The notes beneath the pieces are model-generated. The model did not search any database. It saw nothing but the letters and a program-made list of their open reading frames with translations, and was not told the origin of the DNA. A DNA stretch of 42,450 nucleotides. Origin: Clostridia bacterium (GTDB taxonomy: Bacteria > Bacillota > Clostridia > Christensenellales > Aristaeellaceae). Position numbers and translations under genes: made by a program. Position 1 is the stretch's first letter. Every line of letters starts with the position of its first letter. This document shows positions 24,197 through 33,302 of this stretch, piece by piece. The DNA lies in NCBI GenBank assembly GCA_017448975.1, contig JAFSKN010000053.1:1-42450 (forward strand). The letters are read 5' to 3'.

Positions 24197-25123
24197 ATGA
24201 TCAAGGCGAAGGATTTCATCAAGGAGCTGAACCTGCGGGTGCTCAATTCCACCTATCAGGAGGAATGGGACATCCATTCCGCCGAGCTGAACCGGCCGGG
24301 CCTGCAATTCGTGGGCTTTTACGATCATTTCCGGGCGGACTGGCCCCAGGTGGTTGGCCTGACGGAAATGACCTATCTGAAATCCCTGCCCGACGACGTG
24401 CGCAGGGAACGGCTGGACGCCTTTTTTTCGCATAAGATGATCCCCTGCGCCATCATCTGCCGGGGCATGACGCCCCCGGACGATATGCTGGAGCTGGCTA
24501 CCGCCCATCAGGTGCCGCTGCTCAGCACCGAAGAGTACACCACCCGTTTCGTAGCCCTGACCATGAATTACCTGAACCGCTGCCTGGCCCCCCGCGCCAC
24601 CCTCCACGGCGTGCTGGTGGACGTGTACGGCATGGGCGTGCTGATCACCGGCGAAAGCGGCGTGGGCAAAAGCGAAGCGGCTCTGGAACTGGTGCGCCGC
24701 GGCCATCAGCTGGTGGCGGACGACGTGGTGGACGTGTGCCGCGTGACCGAAAACCGCCTGATCGGCGAATCGCCCGAAACGGTGCGCCATTTCATGGAAA
24801 TTCGCGGCATCGGCATCATCGATATCAAAGCCATGTACGGCATCAGCGCCGTGCTGAACAGCAAGACCATCGACATGGTGATCCATCTGGAAGCCTGGAA
24901 GGAAAAGAAAGCCTATGACCGTTTAGGCCTTGCCGAGGATTTTACCACCATCATGGACGTGCGGGTGCCCCAGCTGGTGCTGCCCGTGCGCCCCGGCCGC
25001 AACGTGGCCGTGGTCATCGAGGTGGCGGCCCGGAATCATTCCCTCAAGCAGAACGGTTATTCCGCCGCGCAGGAGCTGGACCGGCGGCTGAACGAAATGA
25101 TGATGAACTCCATGGGCAAATAA
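24197..25123 (+). CDS. hprK: HPr kinase/phosphorylase
   Basis: 308 residues, normal length. The N-terminal DRTGG-like domain (~1-130) contains the catalytic-region segment LAPRATLHGVLVDVYGMGVL. The kinase domain has the Walker A motif GESGVGKS (~155-162), DDVVDV and the family signature MEIRGIGIIDIKAMYG. The enzyme phosphorylates HPr on Ser46 at high glycolytic flux and reverses this with phosphate, controlling catabolite repression with CcpA in Bacillota. Its start is preceded by TGGAGG. It is followed 18 bp later by a glucokinase, so sugar sensing and glucose phosphorylation are encoded together. Confidence 0.95.
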   Translation: MIKAKDFIKELNLRVLNSTYQEEWDIHSAELNRPGLQFVGFYDHFRADWPQVVGLTEMTYLKSLPDDVRRERLDAFFSHKMIPCAIICRGMTPPDDMLELATAHQVPLLSTEEYTTRFVALTMNYLNRCLAPRATLHGVLVDVYGMGVLITGESGVGKSEAALELVRRGHQLVADDVVDVCRVTENRLIGESPETVRHFMEIRGIGIIDIKAMYGISAVLNSKTIDMVIHLEAWKEKKAYDRLGLAEDFTTIMDVRVPQLVLPVRPGRNVAVVIEVAARNHSLKQNGYSAAQELDRRLNEMMMNSMGK

Positions 25124-25141
25124 AAAGGGGAGGTCGCGTCA

Positions 25142-26086
25142 ATGGTATACGTGGGCATCGATTTGGGCGGCACCAACATCGCCGTGGGCGTGGTAAGCGA
25201 AGCGGGCTCCATCCTGGCCGAAACAGGGGCCAAAACCTTGGCGGACAGGCCGTATCAGGCCATCGTCCGCGACATGGCGGAGCTGGTCAAAAGAGCCGTG
25301 GCAAAGGCCCGGCTCACCATGGACGACGTGAAAGCTGTGGGCATCGGTATCCCCGGCGTCGCTTTCGCCGATACCGGCGTGGTCTACAACTGCACCAACC
25401 TGGGCTGGGTGAACGTGCCTCTGCGCGCCGAAATGCAGCAATACATCCACAAGCCCATTTTCATTGATAACGACGCCAACGCGGCGGCCCTTGCCGAGAG
25501 CGTTGCCGGGGCCAGCGCGGGCTGCAAAAGCAGCATCCTGCTCACCCTGGGCACCGGCGTGGGCGGCGGCATCGTCATGGACGGCAAGCCCTGGGCAGGC
25601 GCCCATGGCCGGGCCGGCGAAATGGGCCATATGATCCTGGTCCCCGACGGCGTGCCCTGCACCTGCGGCAAAAGCGGCTGCGTGGAGCGCTATTGCTCCG
25701 GCACCGCCCTCATTCGCGAAGCCAAGCAGGCCTGCCGCAACTTCCCCGAAACCTCCATCCTGCAAAAGGCGGGAGGAAATATAGAAAAAATCAATGCCAA
25801 GCTGGTCATTGACGCCGCGAAGGAAGGTGATGCGCCCGCCCTCCGGGTATTCAATTCCTTCGCCCGATACTTGGCCATGACCATCAATAACTTGATCTGG
25901 GCCTTTGACCCCGAAATCGTCGTCCTGGGCGGGGGCTTAAGCTACGCGGGCGGCTTCCTGCTGGACGCTGTCAACGCCCTCATCCCCCGCCACCAGATGG
26001 GCGAACCCCTGCCCATTGCCCCCGTGGTGCTGGCCCGCCTCGGCAACGAAGCCGGTATCATCGGCGCGGCCATGCTGGGACGATGA
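25142..26086 (+). CDS. ROK-family glucokinase
   Basis: 314 residues. ATP-binding motif GIDLGGTNIAVGVV at the N-terminus; the substrate/catalytic segment FIDNDANAAALAE (Asp base); the phosphate-binding TLGTGVGGGIV; EMGHM; and the ROK zinc site CTCGKSGCVERYCSG. It phosphorylates glucose (perhaps also related sugars) with ATP to start glycolysis. The ROK fold lacks the N-terminal HTH of regulators, so this is the enzyme type. GGGGAGG precedes the start at 25142. Probably co-transcribed with hprK; the next hairpin at 26099 ends the unit. Confidence 0.92.
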   Translation: MVYVGIDLGGTNIAVGVVSEAGSILAETGAKTLADRPYQAIVRDMAELVKRAVAKARLTMDDVKAVGIGIPGVAFADTGVVYNCTNLGWVNVPLRAEMQQYIHKPIFIDNDANAAALAESVAGASAGCKSSILLTLGTGVGGGIVMDGKPWAGAHGRAGEMGHMILVPDGVPCTCGKSGCVERYCSGTALIREAKQACRNFPETSILQKAGGNIEKINAKLVIDAAKEGDAPALRVFNSFARYLAMTINNLIWAFDPEIVVLGGGLSYAGGFLLDAVNALIPRHQMGEPLPIAPVVLARLGNEAGIIGAAMLGR

Positions 26087-26098
26087 CGGAAGGATTTT

Positions 26099-26139
26099 CC
26101 TGGGGGAGGTGCTTTTGAGTCAAAAGCACCTTCCCCAGG
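26099..26139. terminator. Strong hairpin after the glucokinase gene
   Basis: CCTGGGG (26099-26105) and CCCCAGG (26133-26139) close a ~17-bp stem with GGTGCTTTT/AAAAGCACC inside. No T run follows, so it may act as an mRNA end-stabiliser or weak terminator. Composition resembles family D hairpins. Confidence 0.55.
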
Positions 26140-26233
26140 CCCCTACCGAAAACCACCTCTGGATCATTCTATATTTCTTTAAAAAGCTTGATTCCCAGTG
26201 AAAGCATATCATTTATTTAGGAGGAAACCTGCC

Positions 26234-27619
26234 ATGAAATATTCCGTTCGCCAGCTGTTCCGGGAAACGCCCGCCGATCAGGCGGAAGTGACCGTATCCG
26301 GCTGGGTGCGCACGGTGCGCGACAGCAAAGCCTTCGCCTTTATCGCCCTCAACGACGGCACCTTCTTTAAGAGCGTGCAGATCGTGTTGGAGCAGAACCT
26401 GAGCAACTTCGCCGACGTGGTGAAAACCACCCTGGGCAGCGCCATCGAGGTGACCGGCACGCTGGTCCTCACCCCCGGCGCGCAGCAGCCCTTTGAAATC
26501 AAGGCGCAGAAGGTGTCCGTCATCGGCCCCTGCGACCCCAGCTATCCCATGCAGAAGAAGCGCCACACCGTGGAATACCTGCGCACCCAGGCCCACCTGC
26601 GCCCCCGTACCAACCTGTTCAGCGCCGTCTTCCGCATCCGTTCCATCGCCGCCCAGGCCATTCACGCCTTCTTCGCGGAGCGCGCTTTCGTTTACGTCCA
26701 CACCCCCCTCATCACCACCTCCGACGCCGAAGGCGCGGGCGAAATGTTCCGGGTCACCACCCTGGATCTCAACAACCTGCCCCGGGACGAGCAGGGCAAG
26801 GTGAACAACAAGGAGGACTTTTTCGGCAAGCCCGCCAACCTGACCGTGTCCGGCCAGCTCAACGTGGAGTGCTTCGCCCAGGCTTTCCGCAACGTATACA
26901 CCTTCGGCCCCACCTTCCGCGCCGAAAAATCCTATACCCCCCGCCACGCCGCCGAATTCTGGATGATCGAGCCGGAAATCGCTTTCGCCGACCTGGAAGA
27001 CGATATGGAGCTGGCGGAGGACATGCTCAAGTACGTCATCGCCGACGTGCTGGCCAAAGCCCCCGAGGAAATGGAATTCCTGAACGCTTTCGTGGACAAG
27101 GGCCTCATCGAGCGCCTGCAGCACGTGGTCAACAGCAAGTTCGCCCGGTGCAGCTACACCGACGCCATCGACATCCTGCAAAAAGCCGACAAGCAGTTTG
27201 AATATCCCGTCCACTGGGGCATGGACATCCAGACCGAGCACGAGCGCTACCTTGCCGAAGAACACTTCGGCTGCCCCGTGTGCGTCTACAACTACCCCAA
27301 GGAAATCAAAGCCTTCTACATGCGCCAGAACGAGGACGGCAAAACCGTGGCCGCCGTGGATATCCTGGTGCCCGGCATCGGCGAGCTCATCGGCGGCAGT
27401 CAGCGTGAAGAACGCTTAGACGTGCTGGAAGCCCGCATCAAGGAACTGGGCCTGGACATGGATTCCTACTGGTGGTATCTGGAACTGCGCAAGTTCGGCA
27501 CCACCCCCCACGCCGGTTTCGGCTTAGGCTTCGAGCGCCTCATCATGTATTTGACCGGCGTAAGCAACATCCGCGACGTGCTGCCCTTCCCCCGCACCAC
27601 CGGCAGCGCCGAGTTCTAA
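26234..27619 (+). CDS. asnS: Asparaginyl-tRNA synthetase
   Basis: 461 residues, class IIb synthetase. The N-terminal OB anticodon-binding domain (~15-105) starts [19 protein letters not shown]. The catalytic domain has motif 1 around [20 protein letters not shown], motif 2 with [20 protein letters not shown] and motif 3 with [15 protein letters not shown]. The EGAGEMF and RHAAEFWM segments distinguish AsnRS from AspRS. AGGAGGA precedes the start at 26234. Unlike tyrS it has no T-box, and no convincing promoter was seen in the 147 bp upstream apart from the hairpin at 26099. Confidence 0.95.
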   Translation: MKYSVRQLFRETPADQAEVTVSGWVRTVRDSKAFAFIALNDGTFFKSVQIVLEQNLSNFADVVKTTLGSAIEVTGTLVLTPGAQQPFEIKAQKVSVIGPCDPSYPMQKKRHTVEYLRTQAHLRPRTNLFSAVFRIRSIAAQAIHAFFAERAFVYVHTPLITTSDAEGAGEMFRVTTLDLNNLPRDEQGKVNNKEDFFGKPANLTVSGQLNVECFAQAFRNVYTFGPTFRAEKSYTPRHAAEFWMIEPEIAFADLEDDMELAEDMLKYVIADVLAKAPEEMEFLNAFVDKGLIERLQHVVNSKFARCSYTDAIDILQKADKQFEYPVHWGMDIQTEHERYLAEEHFGCPVCVYNYPKEIKAFYMRQNEDGKTVAAVDILVPGIGELIGGSQREERLDVLEARIKELGLDMDSYWWYLELRKFGTTPHAGFGLGFERLIMYLTGVSNIRDVLPFPRTTGSAEF

Positions 27620-27626
27620 AGGGACG

Positions 27627-27785
27627 CTGGGCGCTCCGCGCGCCCCAGTTCCGCAGCCTCAATGGTCGCAACTCCCCTTCATGGGGAGATTGCTCCCTTT
27701 CGGCTGATCTCACCTCGGACGGTATTTCCGCCACAGGCGGCCGTCCGAGGTTCGTCCCCCGCCAGGGGGTTGATCCCCCTGGATC
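27627..27785 (-). repeat. Structured repeat family A, copy A2
   Basis: Reverse orientation relative to A1, beginning 8 bp after the asnS stop. Segments: CTGGG/CCCAG hairpin (27627-27648), core with CTCCCC/GGGGAG hairpin (near 27672-27688), then an 11-bp stem 27712-27722 with 27741-27751 enclosing CCGCC-ACA-GGCGG, then a D-type hairpin CAGGGGG/CCCCCTG. The 11-bp stem differs from the other copies at four positions, all compensated on the other arm. The rest of the 295-bp gap (27786-27914) holds a small AT-rich stretch with no clear promoter. Confidence 0.85.
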
Positions 27786-27914
27786 CTCAATAATAAATAT
27801 ATCTTACTCTCTGTTTCATATCAATCGAACGAACAAATACAACGCAGCTACTTCACGGGAGGGAGGCTTTTACTTCAAAAGTCCCCTCTCTCTTTTTTCG
27901 ACAGGAGCAAATCA

Positions 27915-28373
27915 ATGATCGTCATTGTAGATGAATCCAACCTTCCCGAAGCCGCCGCCATTCATTCTGTATCCTGGCAGGATTCCCACCGTTCCTTCTG
28001 TTCCCCGGATTTTATCGCCCTGCACACGCCGGAACATCAGCGGGAATATCTGCGCGGAAAGATGGACAAAGGAAGCAAAGTCTATATGCTGGTAAAGAAT
28101 CGTCCCGTGGGCGTCGTATCCGTCACCGGAAGCCTGATCGAAGACCTGTATATCCTTCCAGAAATGCAAAACAAAGGATATGGCACCGAATTGCTGAAAT
28201 TCGCCGTAAGTCTTTGTCCGGACGTGCCCACGCTCTGGATACTTGAGAATAACGAAAGCGCGGCCAGGCTCTACCGCCGCATGGGCTTCAAAGAGACCGG
28301 GAATGTGAACGCCATCACCGACCGGCTTGCCGAAATCGAATTTTCGCTGGAACGCGAGGAGGAAAATCCATGA
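27915..28373 (+). CDS. GNAT-family N-acetyltransferase
   Basis: 152 residues. The acetyl-CoA-binding motif A is visible as LYILPEMQNKGYGTELLKFA (Q/RxxGxG/A), followed by the C-terminal NNESAARLYRRMGFKETG typical of the fold. It transfers an acetyl group to an unknown amine. AGGAG-type sequence (CAGGAG) is just upstream. The stop overlaps the start of the NUDIX gene (ATGA at 28370), so they are coupled. Somewhat AT-richer at its 5' end than neighbours. Confidence 0.87.
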   Translation: MIVIVDESNLPEAAAIHSVSWQDSHRSFCSPDFIALHTPEHQREYLRGKMDKGSKVYMLVKNRPVGVVSVTGSLIEDLYILPEMQNKGYGTELLKFAVSLCPDVPTLWILENNESAARLYRRMGFKETGNVNAITDRLAEIEFSLEREEENP

Positions 28374-28966
28374 ACATCGAAGACGCCATTCGCGCATACC
28401 GCCCCTGGAACGAGCAGGAGGAACGGGACAAGGCCGTGATGCTGCGTGTGCTGTCCACCATGCCGGACTGCTTCGACCGGTCCAATGAAATCGCCCATTT
28501 CAGCGCCTCCTCCTGGATCGTGAACCGGGCAGGGAACAAGGTGCTCATGGCTTACCACAACCTGTATCATGCCTGGGCCTGGACGGGCGGCCACGCGGAC
28601 GGGGACAGGGATTTGCTTTCCGTTGCTCTGCGGGAAGCCCGGGAGGAAACGGGCATTCACGCCGAGCCCGTGACGGAGGACATTTTTTCCCTGGAGATCC
28701 TCACCGTGGACGGCCACGAAAAGCGGGGCCGCTACGTGCCCAGCCACCTGCACCTGAACGTGACCTATCTGCTCCGGGCGGACGACGCCGCCCCCATCCG
28801 CCCCAAAACCGACGAAAACGCCGCCGTGCAATGGTTCACCCTGGAAGACGCGCTGAAAAAATGCGCCGAACCCTGGATGGTTCGGCGCGTGTATGGCAAG
28901 CTGAATGAAAAGCTGAAAGGGATTGCTGGGGGCTATCCGCCCCCAGACCCCCGACCAGGGGAATGA
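28370..28966 (+). CDS. NUDIX hydrolase with repeat-derived C-terminus
   Basis: 198 residues. The Nudix box runs from GGHADGDRDL to REAREETGI; the catalytic REAREE core is complete, although the position usually Glu (GX5E) is Asp. It would hydrolyse a nucleoside diphosphate linked to another group; the substrate is not determinable, and the longer N-terminal region (~45 residues before the fold) resembles isopentenyl-diphosphate isomerase/MutT-like clostridial proteins of unknown target. The last ~12 residues (GGYPPPDPRPGE) are encoded by a family D repeat that invades the 3' end, so the original stop has probably been lost. Overlaps the GNAT gene by 4 bp. Confidence 0.85.
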   Translation: MNIEDAIRAYRPWNEQEERDKAVMLRVLSTMPDCFDRSNEIAHFSASSWIVNRAGNKVLMAYHNLYHAWAWTGGHADGDRDLLSVALREAREETGIHAEPVTEDIFSLEILTVDGHEKRGRYVPSHLHLNVTYLLRADDAAPIRPKTDENAAVQWFTLEDALKKCAEPWMVRRVYGKLNEKLKGIAGGYPPPDPRPGE

Positions 28967-28979
28967 TTCCCCTGGACCC
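28926..28979 (+). repeat. Two-hairpin repeat family D, copy D2
   Basis: CTGGGGGC-loop-GCCCCCAG (28926-28946), C-rich spacer, then CCAGGGGAAT-loop-ATTCCCCTGG (28955-28975) and GACCC. The first hairpin lies inside the NUDIX coding sequence. Confidence 0.75.
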
Positions 28980-29040
28980 TCTCCTGCGGATATTACTTGA
29001 TAGGGAGAATCGACAATTTCCCGCTGCTACTTTGAAAACA

Positions 29041-29203
29041 GCCAAGCCTGACAATGTTGTGCTTCTGACCCGGCGGCTGAAAGCCGCCAACCCGGATGCA
29101 AAGCATCCGGGGAAAGCCGGGGAATAATCCCTTAGGGGAAAGCTTGCTTTCCCCCTGGGATTTTCCCGGCTTTCTATGGGCCAGAAGCCATCAAACTTTC
29201 GTA
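29041..29203 (-). repeat. Multibranched repeat family C, copy C1
   Basis: An element of ~160 bp that reappears in reverse orientation at 37086-37242 with about 90 % identity by eye. Stems: GCTTCTG (29061-29067) with CAGAAGC (29182-29188) as outer closing helix; GGCGGCT-GAA-AGCCGCC; CGGATGC-AAA-GCATCCG; GAAAGCCGGG with CCCGGCTTTC enclosing a GGGGAAAGC/GCTTTCCCC hairpin. The layout is cloverleaf-like. No tRNA consensus is present. The rest of the 365-bp gap holds D2 and D3. Confidence 0.85.
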
Positions 29204-29285
29204 TCTCCCAGCAACAGGCGAAAGTTGTTTGCTATCCCCAACCAAATCAATTTGCCTATTGGTGTCCAGAGGACGAAGTCCTTTG

Positions 29286-29331
29286 GTTCAGGGGGGGTAG
29301 GGGGGCTGAAGAAGCCCCCCTTTCACATCAT
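29286..29331 (-). repeat. Family D hairpin after the comEA-like gene (copy D3)
   Basis: On the minus strand, directly after the stop of the gene at 29332: GGGGGGCT-loop-AGCCCCCC followed by a C-rich tract, the same first half as copy D1 (identical TTCTTC loop). Probably acts as transcript end. Confidence 0.6.
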
Positions 29332-29754
29332 TTACGGTGATGGCGTGGAGCAATAAAAGAGAGCGCTCAGGGCCTCAAAGCGTTTTTCACCGATGCCGGG
29401 CACGTCCAGGAGCTCCTCCAGGAAGCGGAACCCGCCCCGCGCCTCCCGCATGTCGCATATTCTCTGAGCCAGGCCAGGGCCGACGCCCTCCGCCCGCTGC
29501 AGATCCTCCGCCGTGGCCCGGTTGATGTCGCTTTTTCCTTCCGGCTCCGCCGCTGTGCGGGATACCGGCTGTTCCTGATGCGTCACGCGGGCGAGGATCG
29601 GGGCACGGGTGCGCACGGTATCCACAGCCTGGAATAGAATAATGCCCGCGCAGCAAATACCCAGACACCACAAAAGCAGGCGCGCCGCGAATTGGCGGCG
29701 CGTCTTTCCTTGTTCATCGTTGCTTTGCGGCGATCCGCACCCGTGTACCCGCAT
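29332..29754 (-). CDS. ComEA-like helix-hairpin-helix protein
   Basis: 140 residues. One membrane segment near the N-terminus (FAARLLLWCLGICCAGIILF, ~22-41) and a C-terminal double helix-hairpin-helix DNA-binding domain (~75-136) with DINRATAEDLQRAEGVGPGL and LLDVPGIGEKRFEAL. This is the architecture of ComEA, which binds transforming DNA outside the membrane, although the soluble linker is short. No comEC is present in the window. Its start codon overlaps the stop of the large SdrD-like gene (TAATG), so it is translated from the same mRNA, an unusual pairing. Confidence 0.82.
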   Translation of the reverse strand: MRVHGCGSPQSNDEQGKTRRQFAARLLLWCLGICCAGIILFQAVDTVRTRAPILARVTHQEQPVSRTAAEPEGKSDINRATAEDLQRAEGVGPGLAQRICDMREARGGFRFLEELLDVPGIGEKRFEALSALFYCSTPSP

Positions 29755-32700
29755 TACCGTTCGGAGTAGGGCCGCCAGTCTTTGACGGGAATATCGTCCA
29801 TAGCGGCGGGATACACGTTCTTTTTGCGCAGCTGGAAGCCCAGGTCGCAGTGCAGGTTGGCTCTGCCGCTGGGCACGATCACGCCGGTCACCGTCACGGT
29901 CAGCTCATCGCTTTCGGGCAGGATGCTGCCCACCAGGGGGAATTCGGTCTGATGCACGGTGGCTTTCAGCTCTTTGTGCATGGTCACGCGCATTTCATAT
30001 TCGCCGGGGTACAGGTTATCAATGCCGTACCGTCCGTATGCATCGGTGACCGTGCTGACAACCAATTCGCCGTGCTGGTACAATTCGATCACGATGCCGG
30101 GCATGCTGGGCTCGTCCATATCCTGCATGCCGTTGCCGTTCACGTCCAGCCACGCCCGGTCGCCGATGCGGCCCATGGTGCCCACGCCGATATCGATGCC
30201 GCTCAGGTCGTCGCCCGTGACCACCTGGAAAGGAATAGCGATCACAGTGCCGTCCACCTGGCTTTGAATGAAGCTGTCCCGGGCGGCGGTGTCCTGGGCC
30301 CGGGCAAACAGGTAGCCCTCGGGCAGGGTGGCGGACAGGGCGTAGGTGCCGGGCAGCAGGCGGCCAAATACAAATTCGCCGCTCTCCCCGCTGGCCGCTT
30401 CGGCCAGGACTTCGCCCTCGCTGTTCAGCAGGGACACATTTACGCCGCCCATGCCTTCGCCGCCGCCTAAGCTCCACACCTGACCGGACACGGAGGCGTA
30501 GCGCATCACGGGCAGGGAAAGCCGCGCGTTCTGAAGAACGGCTGCGGGCAGGGCCGCGTCCTCATTGCCCCGGGTCACGTCGGGAACGTCCACCAAATCC
30601 TCGGTTTCGTCCAGGGCAATGCGCAGCTCGTACTGACCAGGGATCAGCCCTTCAAATATAAAACCGCCGTTTTCATCGGTTTCCACGGCCTCGATCTGCT
30701 CCCCGTCCTCCCACAGGGTCAGGGAACGGGATTCAGCGCCGTATTCCTCTTCGTCCATTTCGGCGGAAAGGTTGTCGTCATAATACACCACGCCGGAGAG
30801 GGAAACGGGGGTCACGGCCAAAATGTCGGTGTCCAGCCGTTTTTCTCCGAAGGACAGGGTGATGTCCGCCGACGCCTGCGCGCTGCGGGAACGGGCGATA
30901 ACGGAGCCTTCCTTTTCGCCGAAAGCCAGGCCCTGGGGCAGGGATACGGTGAGGGTATAGGTATCGGGCATCAGGCCGGTAAAGGCAAAGGAGCCGTCGG
31001 GGTTGGCGTGGATCCCGTAAGCAAAGTTTACCGTATGGCCCCGCAGGGAAAGCTGGGCGTTATACAGGCCCACGGCTTCCGGTGTGTCATGCAGGATCGT
31101 ACCGGCAATGGAGGCGGTCAAAATACCCCTGATCTCGGCGGCTTCAAAATGGGAGCCGCTTCCGCTGACGAAGGTTTCACCCACATATCGGGTGCCCTCC
31201 ACGCTGGGCTCGGTGAACACACCGTTGTCGGGCATTTGATAAGCCAGGGAATAGGCGCCGGGCAGGATGCCCTTGATGTAGAAGGAACCGTTTTCATCCG
31301 TTACGCCGTAGCTGTGATCGGAAACGGGCTGCCCGTCCGCGTCCAGCAGCGTCACCGTCACGCCGGCAATGCCGGTGTCTGTATCGGCATACCGGCTATC
31401 CACCAGCACGCGGCCCTCCGCCAGGCCCGCCTGGAACACGCTGCCGTTGAAGCTGGTTTTCTGTTCGCCGGGAGCCAGGACGACCGGACCCGCATCGCCG
31501 TATTCGGGGGTCTGCGCTTGGATGCGGTTGGCGTTATTCTCCTGATCCGCCGCATAGGGAGAAGCCACATAAGCGTCCCGCAGCAGGAAACGCACCGTGT
31601 ACGCGCCCGCGGAGAGGGGGTACAGGGTATACGCGCCGTTTTCGTCCGTGACCGCTTCCGCGGCGATTGACCCGTCCGCGTTCAGGGCCTGCACGGTAAA
31701 GCCGGAAAGGGGAACGCTGTCCTCCCGGTACAGGCCGGTATTGACCGCGTCCTCAAACAGCATGCCGCTGATGGCGGAAGCGGGGATCACCGCCGCTTCG
31801 TACCGGGCGGCGGGCTCCAGACCGTCCAGGGTGATTTCGGCCTGGGCGGCGCTTTGAATCCCGGAAATGGGGAACAGGCCCGCTTCGTCCGCCCGGAACA
31901 GCCAGCCCTCCGGCAGCTCGGCGGTGATTTGGGTTTCGCCGCCCCGCAGCGCGTTGAACACCGCTTCGCCGTTTTCATCCGTTTCGGTCTTTTCCACGGC
32001 TTTGCCGCCCTGGACCGCCGTTACCGCCGCGCCGGGCAGCACAGATTCGCCCTCGTCCCGCACGCCGTTCAGGTTCATATCGGCGTACAGCGTCAGGGTA
32101 AGGCCCGCCGCGGGCATGGCGCCCACAGCGCCCAAATCCGTGGTCACATCCACCGGTACATACACGTTCAGCGTGCCCATGTTCGCCGTATCAGACAGCT
32201 TGGACTGGCCGGGATAGGTAAAAATCATGCCTTCCGGCAGCTGGAACTGCACCAGATAATCGCCGGGCTGCAGGGTTTCAAAAATAAAACTGCCTTTTTC
32301 ATCGGGCTGAACGGTGCGCTTCACTTCAGTTTCAACGGAATGCAGGGTAATTTCCGCGCCCGTCAGGCCGGTTTCCTCGCTGTCCCATTTGCCGTTATAA
32401 TTGGCGTCGAACCAGGCCCTGCCCGCCAGGGAGCCTGTGCGCACCAAGCCCGCGCCCATGCCGATGGATGCCTTGGCCGCAAGGGTGAAGGGCTCGGAGA
32501 GGCCGATATTGTTTTCATCAGCAGCCAGACAGTTATAAAAGGTATTGATCTTCTGGCCCACAGACGCGGCCGTATAGTGCTCTGGGTAGGCGACGCGCAG
32601 CCGGTAGGTGCCCGCGGAAAGATCCCGCATCACGGCCTGGCCTTCCTTATCCGTAACGGCGGAGGCGACGGTGTAGGTTTCTCCCTCGTATTCATACAGC

Positions 32701-33230
32701 AGCTCCACCGGTATGCCGCGCACCAGCGGCTCGCTCTCCATGCGGCCGCCGTTGAGGTTCACATCCTCAAAGGCGATCACGCTCACCAGACACGCGGTTT
32801 TCGTCACGCCCGCGTTGACTTGGCGGCTCTCGTTTTCCCCCAGGGTAAACCAGGGCGTATAGCTCACGTTGCCCTGGGCGGGCAGCGCGGCGCTGTCCAG
32901 GCCGTGGAGGGTAAAGTGGTATTCCTTGGTCGCTTCCACCCGCAGCCGGTATTCCCCGGCCGCCAGCCCGTCAACCTGAAATTCGCCGGATTTGGACGCC
33001 GTGGTATTCTTTGCCACCTGGGCGTTTCCCTCGGCATCCTTCATTTCCAGAGTCACCTTCGCGCCGGACAAGCCGCCTTCGTTGGCCGCCATGACCCCGT
33101 CGGGGGTTTTGTCCACCCATACCACGCCGCTGACCTGACCCCCTTCGGCCATCGCCCCCTGAACGCCTAACACCAGGAGCAGCATTGCGAAAATCAGGAT
33201 CAACCCTACATGCTTTTGTATCGTGCGCAT
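29754..33230 (-). CDS. Large secreted adhesin-like protein with ten SdrD B-type repeats
   Basis: 1158 residues. Signal peptide MRTIQKHVGLILIFAMLLLV followed by a small-residue cleavage region (AMAEGG). The mature protein is a chain of about ten ~105-residue Cna-B/SdrD-B immunoglobulin-like repeats; each begins with a strand such as GRAWFDANYNGKWDSEE or GDRAWLDVNGNGMQDMDE (calcium-binding DxNxNG loop) and ends with a GxYxLR/V strand. These domains form stiff stalks on Gram-positive surfaces. No LPXTG motif, C-terminal membrane helix or S-layer domain was found, so anchoring is unclear; it may be released or held by another factor. GGAGG eight bases upstream fixes the start at 33230. Overlaps the ComEA-like gene by 1 bp. 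Confidence 0.88.
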   Translation of the reverse strand: MRTIQKHVGLILIFAMLLLVLGVQGAMAEGGQVSGVVWVDKTPDGVMAANEGGLSGAKVTLEMKDAEGNAQVAKNTTASKSGEFQVDGLAAGEYRLRVEATKEYHFTLHGLDSAALPAQGNVSYTPWFTLGENESRQVNAGVTKTACLVSVIAFEDVNLNGGRMESEPLVRGIPVELLYEYEGETYTVASAVTDKEGQAVMRDLSAGTYRLRVAYPEHYTAASVGQKINTFYNCLAADENNIGLSEPFTLAAKASIGMGAGLVRTGSLAGRAWFDANYNGKWDSEETGLTGAEITLHSVETEVKRTVQPDEKGSFIFETLQPGDYLVQFQLPEGMIFTYPGQSKLSDTANMGTLNVYVPVDVTTDLGAVGAMPAAGLTLTLYADMNLNGVRDEGESVLPGAAVTAVQGGKAVEKTETDENGEAVFNALRGGETQITAELPEGWLFRADEAGLFPISGIQSAAQAEITLDGLEPAARYEAAVIPASAISGMLFEDAVNTGLYREDSVPLSGFTVQALNADGSIAAEAVTDENGAYTLYPLSAGAYTVRFLLRDAYVASPYAADQENNANRIQAQTPEYGDAGPVVLAPGEQKTSFNGSVFQAGLAEGRVLVDSRYADTDTGIAGVTVTLLDADGQPVSDHSYGVTDENGSFYIKGILPGAYSLAYQMPDNGVFTEPSVEGTRYVGETFVSGSGSHFEAAEIRGILTASIAGTILHDTPEAVGLYNAQLSLRGHTVNFAYGIHANPDGSFAFTGLMPDTYTLTVSLPQGLAFGEKEGSVIARSRSAQASADITLSFGEKRLDTDILAVTPVSLSGVVYYDDNLSAEMDEEEYGAESRSLTLWEDGEQIEAVETDENGGFIFEGLIPGQYELRIALDETEDLVDVPDVTRGNEDAALPAAVLQNARLSLPVMRYASVSGQVWSLGGGEGMGGVNVSLLNSEGEVLAEAASGESGEFVFGRLLPGTYALSATLPEGYLFARAQDTAARDSFIQSQVDGTVIAIPFQVVTGDDLSGIDIGVGTMGRIGDRAWLDVNGNGMQDMDEPSMPGIVIELYQHGELVVSTVTDAYGRYGIDNLYPGEYEMRVTMHKELKATVHQTEFPLVGSILPESDELTVTVTGVIVPSGRANLHCDLGFQLRKKNVYPAAMDDIPVKDWRPYSER

Positions 33231-33302
33231 ACTGAAAGCCTCCGTCAAAACACGGCGCGCGTCTGCGCCGCGCCGCAGAAATTTCATACAATACCATAAT
33301 CC

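Noticed and set aside
29041-29203. tRNA-like cloverleaf
   Set aside because: The multibranched fold lacks the T-psi-C GTTCRA motif, D-loop and anticodon-arm dimensions; two inverted copies mark it as a repeat.
31854-33170. 438-codon plus-strand open frame across the SdrD-like gene
   Set aside because: Antisense shadow; the minus strand has a signal peptide, ribosome binding site and ten conserved repeats.
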